DNA of 64,000 nt. It comes from Bradyrhizobium amphicarpaeae (GTDB taxonomy: Bacteria; Pseudomonadota; Alphaproteobacteria; Rhizobiales; Xanthobacteraceae). The DNA is taken from the NCBI RefSeq assembly GCF_002266435.3, contig NZ_CP029426.2, forward strand, positions 5,734,001 to 5,798,000, read 5' to 3'. Of the stretch, positions 55,106-64,000 are shown piece after piece (position 1 is the stretch's first letter; each line of letters begins with the position of its first letter). The position numbers and the translations under genes are program-made. Under the pieces are notes generated by a model that saw nothing but the letters and a program-made list of their open reading frames with translations, was not told the origin of the DNA and ran no database searches.

Positions 55106-56032
55106 CTAATAGCCGCGCCGACGATCGACGCGCCCCGGCAGCTCCTCGCCGCGACGGTGGCGGTCGATAACGTCGAGCACGAAATCGACGGCCGTGTCCG
55201 GCGTCGTCATGCTGGCATTGTGCGGGGTCAGCAGGATCCGCGGGTGGCTCCAGAACGGATGTCCTTCGGGCAGCGGCTCTGGATCGGCAACATCAAGCAC
55301 GGCGCCTGACAACGCACCGCTGTCGAGCGCCGCGAGGAAATCCGCCTCGATGAGATGCGGGCCGCGTCCGACATTGACGAGGGACGCGCCGCGCGGCAGG
55401 CGCGCGAACAGATCGGCATTGAGGATGCCGCGCGTCTGGTCGGTCAATGGCAAGAGGCAAACGAGAATGTCGCTCTGCGCCAGGAAATCCGGCAAGGTGT
55501 CGGCGCCCGCGTAACAGGTCACGCCTTCGATTTCACGCGGCGAGCGATTCCACCCCAGACGCGGAAACCCGAACGCCTTGAGGCGTTCGAGCACGGCCTG
55601 GCCGAGCTGGCCGAGCCCCATGACGCCGACGCGCCGCCGCTTCGCCGGCGTGATGCGGATCTCGCGCCAGACCTGGTGCCTCTGCTGATCGATGAACTGC
55701 AGGAGATCGCGATGCAGGGCCAGCACGGCCATGGTGACGTACTCCACCATCGTCTCGGCGATGCCGGGCTCCAGCATGCGGACCAGTGGAATGTGCGCCG
55801 GAACTTTCGTGGCGTCGAACTGATCGACGCCGGCGCCGACCGAGAAGACCAGCTCGAGATTGGGAAACGTCGTCGCGATGTTATCAGGCGGCACCCACGC
55901 CACGAGATAACGGATATCAGCGGGATCGCCGATGTCAGGCCAGAGCCGGAACGGGACGTCGGGCGCGCGCTCCGCGAAGAAGCGCGCCCACTCGGCACCG
56001 CGAACCATGTTGGCCTTGTAGAGAACCGTCAT
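55106..56032 (-). CDS. GhrA-like 2-hydroxyacid dehydrogenase
   Basis: A 308-residue NAD(P)-dependent enzyme: cofactor motif GVMGLGQLGQAV, NVGRGPHLIEADFLAAL substrate motif and catalytic His in LLTPHNASMT. It is of the glyoxylate/hydroxypyruvate reductase A type. Encoded between a DadA-like oxidase and the ABC ATPase, so it may reduce the oxoacid produced from an imported amino compound. Confidence 0.9.
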   Translation of the reverse strand: MTVLYKANMVRGAEWARFFAERAPDVPFRLWPDIGDPADIRYLVAWVPPDNIATTFPNLELVFSVGAGVDQFDATKVPAHIPLVRMLEPGIAETMVEYVTMAVLALHRDLLQFIDQQRHQVWREIRITPAKRRRVGVMGLGQLGQAVLERLKAFGFPRLGWNRSPREIEGVTCYAGADTLPDFLAQSDILVCLLPLTDQTRGILNADLFARLPRGASLVNVGRGPHLIEADFLAALDSGALSGAVLDVADPEPLPEGHPFWSHPRILLTPHNASMTTPDTAVDFVLDVIDRHRRGEELPGRVDRRRGY

Positions 56033-56039
56033 GCGGCCC

Positions 56040-57368
56040 TCAGAACGGGCTGACCGGCGCGAGCCGCCGGCCGTCGATCATGCGCTTGTGGCTGTAGGGC
56101 TCGGGATCGACCAGCGGCGTCGCGCCGGTGACGATATCGGCGGCGAGCTTGCCGGCGGCGGGTCCAATGCCGAAGCCGTGGCCGGAGAAGCCGGTGGCAA
56201 GGAAGAAGCCCGGCAGCGCATCGACCGGCGAGATCACGGGAATCGTATCCGGCGTGCAGTCGATGGTGCCGCCCCAGGCTTCTGCGATCTCGATGTCCTT
56301 GAGTTCAGGATTGGCCTTGATCAGCGACGCCAGCGCGGCGTTGACCAGCGACATGTCGGGCGCGGGATCGCGCACGCGCTCGGTCTCGAACGGCGACGGC
56401 TTGTCGAAACTCCAGCTGGTGCCGCGCATGATCTGGTCGAGGAAGGACTTGCCGAGCGACAGCTTCAGCCCGTTCTTGCGATGCAGATAAGTCGGCCAGA
56501 ACGTCCAGGCGTAGCGGAGCAGATCGGGCGACAGCTCGACCGTGCCGCGGTTGCGCAGCGCCAGCGTGTAGCCGCCGTCGAGGCGGCGGCGGATGCAGTA
56601 AAAGTCGGTGCCGAGCGCGCCGGCCGTGATCTCCGGTCCCGGCGCGGTACGGCACGCGGTGGCGTTGACGAGGCCGATTGGCAGCTCGATGCCGTGACGC
56701 CGGCAGAACAGCGACGACCACGCGCCGCCTGACAGCAGCACGGATTGCGTACGGATGGTGCCCTTCTCGGTGACGACGGCGCTGACGCGCCCGCCCGTCG
56801 TCTCCAGCCCGCGCGCCGCGCAGCCCTGATGGATGGTGACGCCGTGCTTTCGCGCGGCGGTGGCGAGCGCGGGCACCGCCATCGAGGGTTCGGCGCGCCC
56901 GTCACTCGGCGTGTGCAGCCCGCCGACCCATGTGTCGGTATTGCCCGGCATGCGCTCGGCGACCTCGGCCGGCGTCAGCACGGTGGAGTGGACCTGCATC
57001 TCGCGCGCGACCGCGGCCCAGCGTTGCCAGCTCGCAAGCTCGTCCTTGCTCTTGGTCAGGAACAGCACGCCGGTGCGGCGGAAGCCGGCATCGACGCCGG
57101 CGTCGTTCTGCATGTCCTCCCACAGCCGCAGCGCCTCGCGCGCCAGCGGGATCTCTTCGCGCGCCCGGCCCTGCTGGCGGCACCAGCCCCAATTGCGGCT
57201 CGACTGCTCGCCGCCGACATGGCCTTTCTCGACGAGAGCGACCGAGAGGCCCTTCTTCGTGAGATGATAGGCCGCGGAGACGCCGATGACGCCGCCGCCG
57301 ATGACGACGACGTCCACCTGCGCCGGCAGGCGTTCATCGCTGTTGATACGGTTGAGCGGCGGGGACAT
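56040..57368 (-). CDS. DadA-like FAD-dependent amine/D-amino acid oxidase
   Basis: A 442-residue flavoenzyme: dinucleotide fold GGGVIG at 24-29, glycine-rich SRNWGWCRQQGR region and C-terminal TGFSGHGFGIGPAAGKLAAD. Resembles D-amino acid dehydrogenase/sarcosine-oxidase-like DAO proteins that oxidise an amine to imine, releasing an oxoacid. 7 nt after the reductase start, in the ABC operon. Confidence 0.9.
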   Translation of the reverse strand: MSPPLNRINSDERLPAQVDVVVIGGGVIGVSAAYHLTKKGLSVALVEKGHVGGEQSSRNWGWCRQQGRAREEIPLAREALRLWEDMQNDAGVDAGFRRTGVLFLTKSKDELASWQRWAAVAREMQVHSTVLTPAEVAERMPGNTDTWVGGLHTPSDGRAEPSMAVPALATAARKHGVTIHQGCAARGLETTGGRVSAVVTEKGTIRTQSVLLSGGAWSSLFCRRHGIELPIGLVNATACRTAPGPEITAGALGTDFYCIRRRLDGGYTLALRNRGTVELSPDLLRYAWTFWPTYLHRKNGLKLSLGKSFLDQIMRGTSWSFDKPSPFETERVRDPAPDMSLVNAALASLIKANPELKDIEIAEAWGGTIDCTPDTIPVISPVDALPGFFLATGFSGHGFGIGPAAGKLAADIVTGATPLVDPEPYSHKRMIDGRRLAPVSPF

Positions 57369-57407
57369 GAAGCACTCCTGGAGGTCGGTCCGATCGAATT
57401 CTTGTCA

Positions 57408-58283
57408 TCATGGGATGTTCATGCGCGGGTCGAGCGCATCGCGCAGGCCGTCGCCGAGGAAGTTGAAGCTGGTTACGGCCAGCGTGATGGCGAGACCCGG
57501 CGCGATCGCGAGCCACGGCGCGCTGGTGAGATAGATCTGCGCGTTGTTGAGCATGTTGCCCCAGCTCGCCGCCGGCGGCTGGATGCCGTAGCCGAGATAG
57601 CTGACGTAGGATTCCAGCAGGATCGCCTTCGCGACGTTCAGCGTCGCCGCGACCACGATCGGCGCGATCGCGTTGGGCACCAGCTCGCGGAACATGATGC
57701 GCAGGTTCGAGGAGCCGAAGGCGAGCGCCGCGACGGCAAATTCGCGCTCGCGCAGCGAACGGACCTGGGCCTCGACGACACGGGCTACGGCCATCCAGGC
57801 CGTCGCCGCGATCAGCACGGTGGTGGTGACGAGGCCGGGCTCGGTGAGCGCCGCCAGCGCCAGCAGCAGGAAGATGGTCGGGAAGCACAGCACGGCATCG
57901 ACGAGCCGCATCAGCACCGCGCCGACCGCGCCGCCATAGAATCCGGCAAAGGCGCCGACCACGATGCCGACAGCCATCGCCATCACCATCGCGACGATGC
58001 CGATCGAAAGCGAGACGCGTCCACCCATCATCAGCCTCGCGAGCACGTCGCGGCCGAGCTCGTCGGTGCCGAGGATGTGCGCGCCGGAGAACGGCGGCGC
58101 GAACCGCTTCATGATGTCGATATAGGTGTCGTCGAACGGCAGCAGGTACGGACCGAACGTCGAGCCGAGCACCAGCACCAGAATGATCACGGCGCCGGCA
58201 AGCGCCAGACGATGCCGGCGGAAACGCCGCCAGGCGGCCTGGCCGGGAGCGAGCTGGGTGGTGGAGAGGGTTGCGGTCGCCAT
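57408..58283 (-). CDS. Peptide-type ABC permease (DppC family)
   Basis: A 291-residue permease with an N-terminal cytoplasmic stretch and about six TMs (RFRRHRLALAGAVIILVLVL first). The EAA-type loop reads ALAFGSSNLRIMFRELVPN. Partner of the DppB-type permease 4 nt upstream in the same operon. Confidence 0.92.
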   Translation of the reverse strand: MATATLSTTQLAPGQAAWRRFRRHRLALAGAVIILVLVLGSTFGPYLLPFDDTYIDIMKRFAPPFSGAHILGTDELGRDVLARLMMGGRVSLSIGIVAMVMAMAVGIVVGAFAGFYGGAVGAVLMRLVDAVLCFPTIFLLLALAALTEPGLVTTTVLIAATAWMAVARVVEAQVRSLREREFAVAALAFGSSNLRIMFRELVPNAIAPIVVAATLNVAKAILLESYVSYLGYGIQPPAASWGNMLNNAQIYLTSAPWLAIAPGLAITLAVTSFNFLGDGLRDALDPRMNIP

Positions 58284-58287
58284 CGCT

Positions 58288-59238
58288 TCATCCCACCCGG
58301 ATGCGCGGATCGACGACGGCGTAGAGGATGTCGGCGAGAAGCGAGCCGATCAGCACCATCGTCGCCGAGAACATCAGGATGCCCATCACCACGGGATAGT
58401 CGCGATAGCCGATGGAATCGAGGAACAGCCGCCCCATGCCGGGCCAGGTGAACACGGTCTCTGCCACGAGCGCGCCGCCGAGCAACGTCGGAAATTGCAG
58501 GCCCGCGACCGTGATCATCGGCAGCAGCGCGTTACGCAACGCATGCACGGTGAGGATACGCCATTCCGGTATGCCCTTGGCGCGCGCCGTGCGGATGTAG
58601 TCCTGATTGATGACCTCGAGCATCGAGGAACGCATGAAGCGGCCCCACATCGCGGTCTCGACCAGCGCCAACACCATCGCCGGCGCGATCAGATGATGCA
58701 GCAGGTCGAGGAAGGAGCCGTCGCCGACGGTCTGCCGGTTGCCGGCCGGCAGCCAGCCGAGCTTGACCGAGAACACGTAGATGGTGACGAGGCCGAACCA
58801 GAAGGTCGGGATCGACAACGCGATCATGGCGCCGACGGTGGCGAGCGTGTCGAACAGCGAGTATCGCCTCAGCGCGCCAAGGATGCCGATCCAGCATCCC
58901 AGCAGCACTGCGATGATGGTCGCCGTCGCCATCAATTCCAGAGTGGCGCCGAGATGCGAGGAGATCACCGACAGCACCGCATCGCCGTCGCGATAGGACT
59001 TGCCCCAATCGCCTCTCAGCATGCGGCCGAACCAGTCGAGATACTGGATCGGCAGCGGCCGATCGAGCCCGAGCTGTCTGGTGACGCGGTCGAGATCCTC
59101 CTGGGTCATCTGCGCGGAAGCCGCGAATTGCGACAGCGGCCCGCCCGGCGCCAGATGCAGGATGGCGAAGCCGATCGCGGAGACGATCACCAGCAGCATG
59201 ATCGCCTGTGTCAGGCGGTTGACGACGTATTGGGCCAT
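58288..59238 (-). CDS. Peptide-type ABC permease (DppB family)
   Basis: A 316-residue permease with about six TMs (NRLTQAIMLLVIVSAIGFAIL first). DppB-type residues IQYLDWFGRMLRGDWGKSYR and the EAA loop RTARAKGIPEWRILTVHALR. 27 nt after the binding protein stop. Confidence 0.92.
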   Translation of the reverse strand: MAQYVVNRLTQAIMLLVIVSAIGFAILHLAPGGPLSQFAASAQMTQEDLDRVTRQLGLDRPLPIQYLDWFGRMLRGDWGKSYRDGDAVLSVISSHLGATLELMATATIIAVLLGCWIGILGALRRYSLFDTLATVGAMIALSIPTFWFGLVTIYVFSVKLGWLPAGNRQTVGDGSFLDLLHHLIAPAMVLALVETAMWGRFMRSSMLEVINQDYIRTARAKGIPEWRILTVHALRNALLPMITVAGLQFPTLLGGALVAETVFTWPGMGRLFLDSIGYRDYPVVMGILMFSATMVLIGSLLADILYAVVDPRIRVG

Positions 59239-59265
59239 CTCAGGCTGCCCAGCGAACCCTGTGCA

Positions 59266-60954
59266 TCAGGCCCAGTACCATTCGCGGATGTTCCAGCAAT
59301 TGATCGAGGTGTTGATGTTGGGACGGAAGCCTTGCAGCCCTTCCTTCACGCCCTCGGCGATGAAGCCCTGGAACAGCGGCAGGATGGCAAGATCGTTGCG
59401 GATGAGCTTTTGCAGATCGCCATAGGTCGTCTTGCGCTGGGCGAGATCAAACTGCCTGGCGCCTTCGGCGAGCAGACGATCCGCCTCCGGGCTCTTGTAC
59501 TGATAGGTGTTGAAGCCGCGGCCGCCCTGGGCGGGGATAGCGCCGGAGCCGAAGCGCGGCGTCACGTCGGGGTCGCTGCCCAGCATGAAGTTCACGCCCA
59601 CGATCACCGAATTGAATTTCGACTGCTGCCAGAAGTCCCCCCAGATCACCGCGGCCGGCATGTTGTTGACGCGCATCGCAGCACCGATCGCGCGCCAGTC
59701 CTGGATCAGCAGCTGCTGGGTCTGCTCGCGCACCGCATTGCCCGACGTCGTCGAATTGGTGAACTCGAGCTTGACGCCGCCCTTCTCGCGCACGCCGCCG
59801 GAGCCGCGTACCCATCCGGCTGCATCGAGCAGCGCGTTGGCCTTGGCGGGATCGTATTTGTGTTGCGGCAGGCCTTGCTGGAACGACCAGGCCTGCTGCG
59901 GCACGAAGCTCTCGGTCTGCGTCGGCAGGCCGTAGTTCAGCGCATCGATGATCGCCTGCTTGTTGATGCCGAGATAAAGCGCCTCGCGCACGGTGCGATC
60001 GGCGAAGGGACCGAACTCCAGATTGGGCGCGATGTGCTCGACCGAGGAGGTCGAGGAGACGAAGATCTTGCGGCCCTTCAGCGTCTTCGCCTCCTGCACG
60101 AAATTCGGCAAAATGCCTTGTAGGCCGGTGTAATCGACCTGGCCGGTGCGGAACTGGGTGTAGAGCACGGTGAGGTCGGGAATGTATTTGAACACTACGC
60201 GTTCGACGTAAGGTCCTTTGCCGTGATAGCCGGCGTGGGCATTCAACAGGATGTGGTCGCCCGGCACGCGCTCGCCCCAACGGAACGGTCCGGTGCCAAC
60301 GGGCGCGTTGTGGAACGGCGAGGCGTTCGGATCGGACACCTTCCCCAGGATGTGTTTTGGCACGATGAAGGTAAGCGACAGGATCGACATGTAGGGCGAA
60401 TAGGGAGCCTCCATTCGCCAGTGGATCTCGTCGGGCGCGACGACCTTGATGTCCTTGACGAGGCTATGGCCGACGCGGTTGCGGACACGAAAATCGGGAT
60501 TGTTGATCAGCTCGAGCGAGAACTTGACGTCCTCGGCCGTGAACGCCGTGCCGTCGTGCCACTTCACGTCGCTGCGCAGCTTGACCTTCCAGGTCAGGCC
60601 GTCGGCCGACAGGCCGCCATTCTCGATGGTCGGGACTTCGCGCGCGAGGTCGGGGACGAACTTGCCATCGGGCTCGATGAACCAGAGCGGCGAGAACAAT
60701 TGCCACCAGATGCCCTGGTCGACCTCGATGCCGGGCATCAGGGGATGAAAGACGGTCGGCTCCTGCGACAGCGCCGCGATCACCTGCCCGCGCGGCTTGT
60801 CCGGCGGATTGGTCGGACGTTCGGTCTGGGCAAAGGCGCTGCCTGAAAGCGTCCATCCCGCCGCGGCGCCGGCGCCGAGCTGAAAGATCTGTCGGCGATT
60901 TGGAATGCCGAAGTGCGATCCGCCAACGCCGAACCTGCCGGTGCTGTCTGCCAT
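59266..60954 (-). CDS. Peptide/opine-type ABC substrate-binding protein (Tat-type signal)
   Basis: A 562-residue SBP family 5 protein with a probable Tat signal (NRRQIFQLGAGAAAGWTLSG, RR-x-x-F). Typical features: GLTWKVKLRSDVKWHDG, PVGTGPFRWGERVPGDHILL and a C-terminal WNIREWYWA. First gene of the operon. GGAG precedes the ATG at 60954. Ligand unknown. Confidence 0.92.
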   Translation of the reverse strand: MADSTGRFGVGGSHFGIPNRRQIFQLGAGAAAGWTLSGSAFAQTERPTNPPDKPRGQVIAALSQEPTVFHPLMPGIEVDQGIWWQLFSPLWFIEPDGKFVPDLAREVPTIENGGLSADGLTWKVKLRSDVKWHDGTAFTAEDVKFSLELINNPDFRVRNRVGHSLVKDIKVVAPDEIHWRMEAPYSPYMSILSLTFIVPKHILGKVSDPNASPFHNAPVGTGPFRWGERVPGDHILLNAHAGYHGKGPYVERVVFKYIPDLTVLYTQFRTGQVDYTGLQGILPNFVQEAKTLKGRKIFVSSTSSVEHIAPNLEFGPFADRTVREALYLGINKQAIIDALNYGLPTQTESFVPQQAWSFQQGLPQHKYDPAKANALLDAAGWVRGSGGVREKGGVKLEFTNSTTSGNAVREQTQQLLIQDWRAIGAAMRVNNMPAAVIWGDFWQQSKFNSVIVGVNFMLGSDPDVTPRFGSGAIPAQGGRGFNTYQYKSPEADRLLAEGARQFDLAQRKTTYGDLQKLIRNDLAILPLFQGFIAEGVKEGLQGFRPNINTSINCWNIREWYWA

Positions 60955-61037
60955 GACCAGTCTCCGTTCCCGCACGCGGCACCGTCTCCCGCGCCCCGAG
61001 ACCCCGGCAAGGGACAGGAGTGGGCTTTAGTGCTTCT

Positions 61038-61057
61038 AAATTTTTCAGACAAAATTT
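61038..61057. promoter_or_regulatory. A/T-rich inverted repeat, candidate operator
   Basis: AAATTTT-tcagac-AAAATTT, 84 nt before the binding-protein ATG and 115 nt before the XRE-cupin ATG, in the divergent promoter region. A plausible site for the XRE regulator, unproven. Confidence 0.45.
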
Positions 61058-61171
61058 CACCATGACTAAATACAGCTGTCAATCACATTGCTAATATGCG
61101 CGACCTTTTCACCCCGACTGAAGCCCGGCCCGATGCGGTCCTGGGCTCAAGATGATGCATGGGAGAGCGAC

Positions 61172-61804
61172 ATGGATGGTCGCGCCGACACGAATAGTCC
61201 GAAGGATGCCCCGACGATCGAGCCGGACGATGCGGTCGACCAGCGCCTCGGTGAAACCGTGCGGCTGCTGCGCCAGCGCGCCGGCTTCTCGATCCAGGAC
61301 GTCGCCACCAAGACCGGCCTGTCCACCGGCATGATCAGCCAGCTCGAACGGGCGCGCGCCATGCCGTCGATTCGGACGCTGCGCCTGCTCAGCATCGCGC
61401 TCGACGTTCCCATCTCGTACTTCTTCGAGACCAGCGATCCCGCCGACGTGCAGCGCTATATCGTGCGCAAGAACAGCCGGCGGCTGCTGCGGCTCACCGC
61501 CAGCGGCGTCGTCAAGGAAGCGCTGACGCCGGCGGACAAAGGCCAGCTCGAGCTCTACGAGCTCACGCTCAATCCCGGCGCCTCCTCCGGTACCGACTTC
61601 CTGCAGCACACCGGCGAGAAGGCGGGCTACATCCTCTCCGGCAGCCTGCGGCTGTGGCTCGACAACCAGGCCCATGTGCTGGAAGCCGGCGACAGTTTCC
61701 GCTTTCCGAGCACCGTGCCGCACATGTTCGACAACCCGACCCAGCAGGTCGCGCGCGCGATCTGGGTGACGACGCTGCGCCAGACCGACTCGCCCGCCGG
61801 TTGA
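61172..61804 (+). CDS. XRE-cupin transcriptional regulator
   Basis: A 210-residue regulator: an N-terminal XRE helix-turn-helix (LRQRAGFSIQDVATKTGLST, GMISQLERARAMPS) and a C-terminal cupin (TGEKAGYILSGSLRLWL, DSFRFPSTVPHMFDNPT), the PuuR-type architecture that senses a small ligand. Divergent from the ABC/oxidase operon, which is therefore its likely target. GGGAGAGC precedes the ATG at 61172. Confidence 0.92.
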   Translation: MDGRADTNSPKDAPTIEPDDAVDQRLGETVRLLRQRAGFSIQDVATKTGLSTGMISQLERARAMPSIRTLRLLSIALDVPISYFFETSDPADVQRYIVRKNSRRLLRLTASGVVKEALTPADKGQLELYELTLNPGASSGTDFLQHTGEKAGYILSGSLRLWLDNQAHVLEAGDSFRFPSTVPHMFDNPTQQVARAIWVTTLRQTDSPAG

Positions 61805-61932
61805 AGCGCTGCCGCCCGGTAGCGCCGGAAATTACCCTCGACGCCGCCCTATTGAATCTGTAGCTCACGTGAGACCGGAATCATCTGCCGGGCGGACATG
61901 GGGGTCCGTACGGACGTCGTTGGTAGGAGACC

Positions 61933-63795
61933 ATGGAATCCAGGGGGCTTCTGACACTCGCGATGGCTGCACAGCTCGTCGTGACCGCGGCGGCCCTCTT
62001 CGCCTCCTATGCCGTGGCCGGACCCGGGTTCGGCATTGCTCAGGTCGCGGCCCTCATCGCAACCGCCGCGGTTGCAAATGTGCTCGTGCGGCTCTGCACA
62101 CGCGCGATCGAGGCGTCAGAGCACAAGCGCGCCGCTACGCAATCGGCCGAGCTGGCGCAGGCCCGCAGCGACAGCGCGCAGATGATGCAAGCCGTCATCA
62201 AGACCGCGCTCGATGCCTTCATTCAGATCGACGACAGCGGCGCCGTGCTGGAGTGGAGTTTTCAGGCCGAGGCCCTGACCGGATGGACGCGCCAGGAGGC
62301 GCTCGGTGCCGACGCCGTCGATCTCATCGTCGCCGAGCCGCTGCGCGCCGCCTTCAGGCAGCGCATGGCGCGGCTGGTTCCGGAATTGTCGGACACACCT
62401 TCCGGCCTGCGCTTCGAGCTCAACCTGATCCACAGGAACGGCGACCAGATCCTGGCCGAGGCGTCCAGCACGGTGTTGCGGCTGGGCGGACGCGTCATCG
62501 TCAACACCTTCGTCAGGGACATCACCCGGAAGCGCGCTGCCGAGGAGCAGTTGGTGCAGTCCCAGAAGATGGAGGCGGTCGGGCAGCTCACCGGCGGCAT
62601 CGCGCACGAATTCAACAACATGCTCACGGTAATCACGGGCACGATCGAGATCCTCGCCGACGCCGTCAGGGACAACCCGCCGCTTGCGACCATCACCAAG
62701 CTGATCAGCGAGGCCGCCGATCGCGGCGCCGCGCTGACGTCGAGCCTGTTGTCCTTTGCCCGCAAGCAGGCGCTGCAACCGGCCGAGATCGACGTCAACC
62801 AATTGCTCGAAGAGCTGGCCAAGCTGCTGCTGGCGACCTTCGACAAGAAGATCGAGATCGTCACCCGCCTCGACCGCAACGTCTGGCTCGCCTACGCCGA
62901 CCGCGGCCAGTTGAGCTCGGCACTGCTCAACCTCGCCATTAACGCCCGCGACGCCATGCTGGAGGGCGGCAGGCTGACGCTGACGACACGCAACGTCGTG
63001 TTCGGCGTGCGCGAGGCCGTCGCGGTCGGCGCCGGCTATGCCGGCGACTATGTCGAGATCGAGATCGCCGATAGCGGCACCGGTATTCCCCAGGCCATCC
63101 TGGAGCGGATCTTCGATCCGTTCTTCTCGACCAAGGAGGTCGGCAAGGGCACGGGGCTCGGGCTCAGCATGGTGTTCGGCTTCGTCAAGCAGTCTGGCGG
63201 CGGCATCAAGGTCGCATCGGAAGAAGGCCGCGGCACCATCTTCACGCTCTATTTGCCGAAGGCGGAGATGAGCGCGCTACGCCCGACCGGCTATGACGAC
63301 CGCAAGATCGTGGGGGGCAAAGAAACCGTGCTCTGCGTCGAGGACGACCGCGACGTTCGCCACTACGTCACGGTCCAGCTCGAAGGCCTCGGCTACAAGG
63401 TCATCCCGGCCGCCAATGCGACCGAGGCGCTCGCAATTGCGGCCGAAGGCACGCCGTTCGACCTGCTCTTCACCGACATCGTGATGGCCGGCGGCATGAA
63501 CGGACGGGAGCTCGCCGAGCAGATGGTGGCGGCGCGGCCGTCACTGCGCGTGCTGTTCACCTCCGGCTACGCCTACGACTCGCTGCACACGCAGGGCCGC
63601 GCCACCATGGGCGCGCCGCTGCTGCGAAAGCCATATCGCAAGGCCGAGCTCGCCCGCATGCTGCGCCGCAGCCTCGACACCGCCGTCGATTCCGCCGGCG
63701 ACGCCATCCCGACGCCCTACTCGGTGCAGGCGGATGTCGAAGCGTTCCTGCGCAGGCAGGCGGCGGAGGACGACGGCACGCGACCACGGAAATAG
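61933..63795 (+). CDS. Hybrid sensor histidine kinase/response regulator
   Basis: A 620-residue protein: two N-terminal TMs (about 9-29 and 36-54), PAS domain about 83-195, HisKA with His225 (GGIAHEFNNM, the NtrB/CckA-like motif), HATPase (LLNLAINARDAM, ADSGTGIPQ, GTGLGLSMVFGF) and a C-terminal receiver (VLCVEDDRDVRHY, LLFTDIVMAGGM, LRKPYRKAEL). GGTAGGAGACC precedes the ATG. Partner unknown; the phospho-relay probably continues to a separate phosphotransfer protein. Confidence 0.92.
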   Translation: MESRGLLTLAMAAQLVVTAAALFASYAVAGPGFGIAQVAALIATAAVANVLVRLCTRAIEASEHKRAATQSAELAQARSDSAQMMQAVIKTALDAFIQIDDSGAVLEWSFQAEALTGWTRQEALGADAVDLIVAEPLRAAFRQRMARLVPELSDTPSGLRFELNLIHRNGDQILAEASSTVLRLGGRVIVNTFVRDITRKRAAEEQLVQSQKMEAVGQLTGGIAHEFNNMLTVITGTIEILADAVRDNPPLATITKLISEAADRGAALTSSLLSFARKQALQPAEIDVNQLLEELAKLLLATFDKKIEIVTRLDRNVWLAYADRGQLSSALLNLAINARDAMLEGGRLTLTTRNVVFGVREAVAVGAGYAGDYVEIEIADSGTGIPQAILERIFDPFFSTKEVGKGTGLGLSMVFGFVKQSGGGIKVASEEGRGTIFTLYLPKAEMSALRPTGYDDRKIVGGKETVLCVEDDRDVRHYVTVQLEGLGYKVIPAANATEALAIAAEGTPFDLLFTDIVMAGGMNGRELAEQMVAARPSLRVLFTSGYAYDSLHTQGRATMGAPLLRKPYRKAELARMLRRSLDTAVDSAGDAIPTPYSVQADVEAFLRRQAAEDDGTRPRK

Positions 63796-63920
63796 CGCGG
63801 CGTCGGCAAAATCTTCATGCTGCACGGCAGCAGGCGCTTCGCGGATTCGTTTAGCGGATAGACAGGCGCCCCTTTGATGGCCGAAGCTCCAACCTCGCCG
63901 GAATCCAATGGGAGCATGCG

Positions 63921-64000
63921 ATGACTGCACTCGAAAAAGGCATTACCGCTAACGGCACGGGCTATGGCGGCAAGAGCTGGAACATTCTGGGCCAGGTCTA
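63921..64000 (+). CDS. 5' end of a further gene, probable cupin-type protein
   Basis: Only 26 codons are in the window: TALEKGITANGTGYGGKSWN then ILGQVY. GGGAGC precedes the ATG. The KGITANGTG...SWNILGQ pattern resembles small cupin-domain proteins of Bradyrhizobium; identity is tentative. Confidence 0.5.
   Translation, partial: MTALEKGITANGTGYGGKSWNILGQV

Overview
The window is about 64 kb of high-GC alphaproteobacterial chromosome, most likely Bradyrhizobium or a close relative in the Nitrobacteraceae. The evidence is the gene content (DUF4403, DUF2277, DUF899, intracellular PHA depolymerase, a thiOSGE-thiC locus, an Irr-type iron box at bfr), the strong G/C bias at third codon positions, and several families of palindromic intergenic repeats of the type scattered through these genomes. 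No rRNA, tRNA, CRISPR array, transposase or phage gene was seen. Most of the window reads as ordinary core or lineage-specific chromosome.

Layout. 1-3.9 kb: tail of an L,D-transpeptidase, a periplasmic cytochrome c, a DUF899 gene coupled to a small membrane protein, and a TPR/winged-helix regulator followed by a beta-propeller protein. 4-10.5 kb: a DUF4403 protein and a spermidine/putrescine-type ABC importer (ATPase, binding protein, two permeases; the last starts with TTG). 10.5-15.2 kb: a PRC-barrel protein, a Ser/Gly-rich protein, an OmpR/EnvZ-like two-component pair, a zinc-ribbon protein and a small lytic transglycosylase. 15.3-20.5 kb: a thiamine locus with sigma70-like promoter, TPP riboswitch, thiO, thiS, thiG, thiE and, after a repeat-filled gap, thiC. 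20.6-21.6 kb: an A/T-richer two-gene module (small protein plus nucleotidyltransferase-fold protein) that looks acquired. 21.8-34.4 kb: many small genes (Mug-like DNA glycosylase, VOC, RidA, two paralogous secreted proteins, J-domain protein, SDR, a FlbD-like DNA-binding protein, a collagen-like protein, DUF2277, alpha/beta hydrolase, bfr/bfd and two paralogous glycine-zipper proteins). 34.4-45.3 kb: mltB-ettA, a hydroxyacid dehydrogenase, a second L,D-transpeptidase with internal 27-residue repeats, two rhodanese proteins and a VWA/MoxR pair. 45.5-50.1 kb: GMC oxidoreductase, GNAT, SMP-30 lactonase and a divergent enolase-superfamily enzyme, possibly a sugar-acid route. 51-53.2 kb: GST and PHA depolymerase. 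53.2-61.8 kb: a peptide/opine-type ABC importer operon with a DadA-like oxidase and a GhrA-like reductase, divergent from an XRE-cupin regulator. 61.9-64 kb: a hybrid histidine kinase and the start of one more gene.

The most notable signals are the nucleotidyltransferase module at 20.6-21.6 kb, two perfect CtrA-type motifs (TTAA-N7-TTAAC) at 21659 and 27056, the ABC operon that encodes both an amine oxidase and a 2-oxoacid reductase, an intracellular collagen-like protein, and repeat elements that sit inside operons and in one case supply a stop codon.
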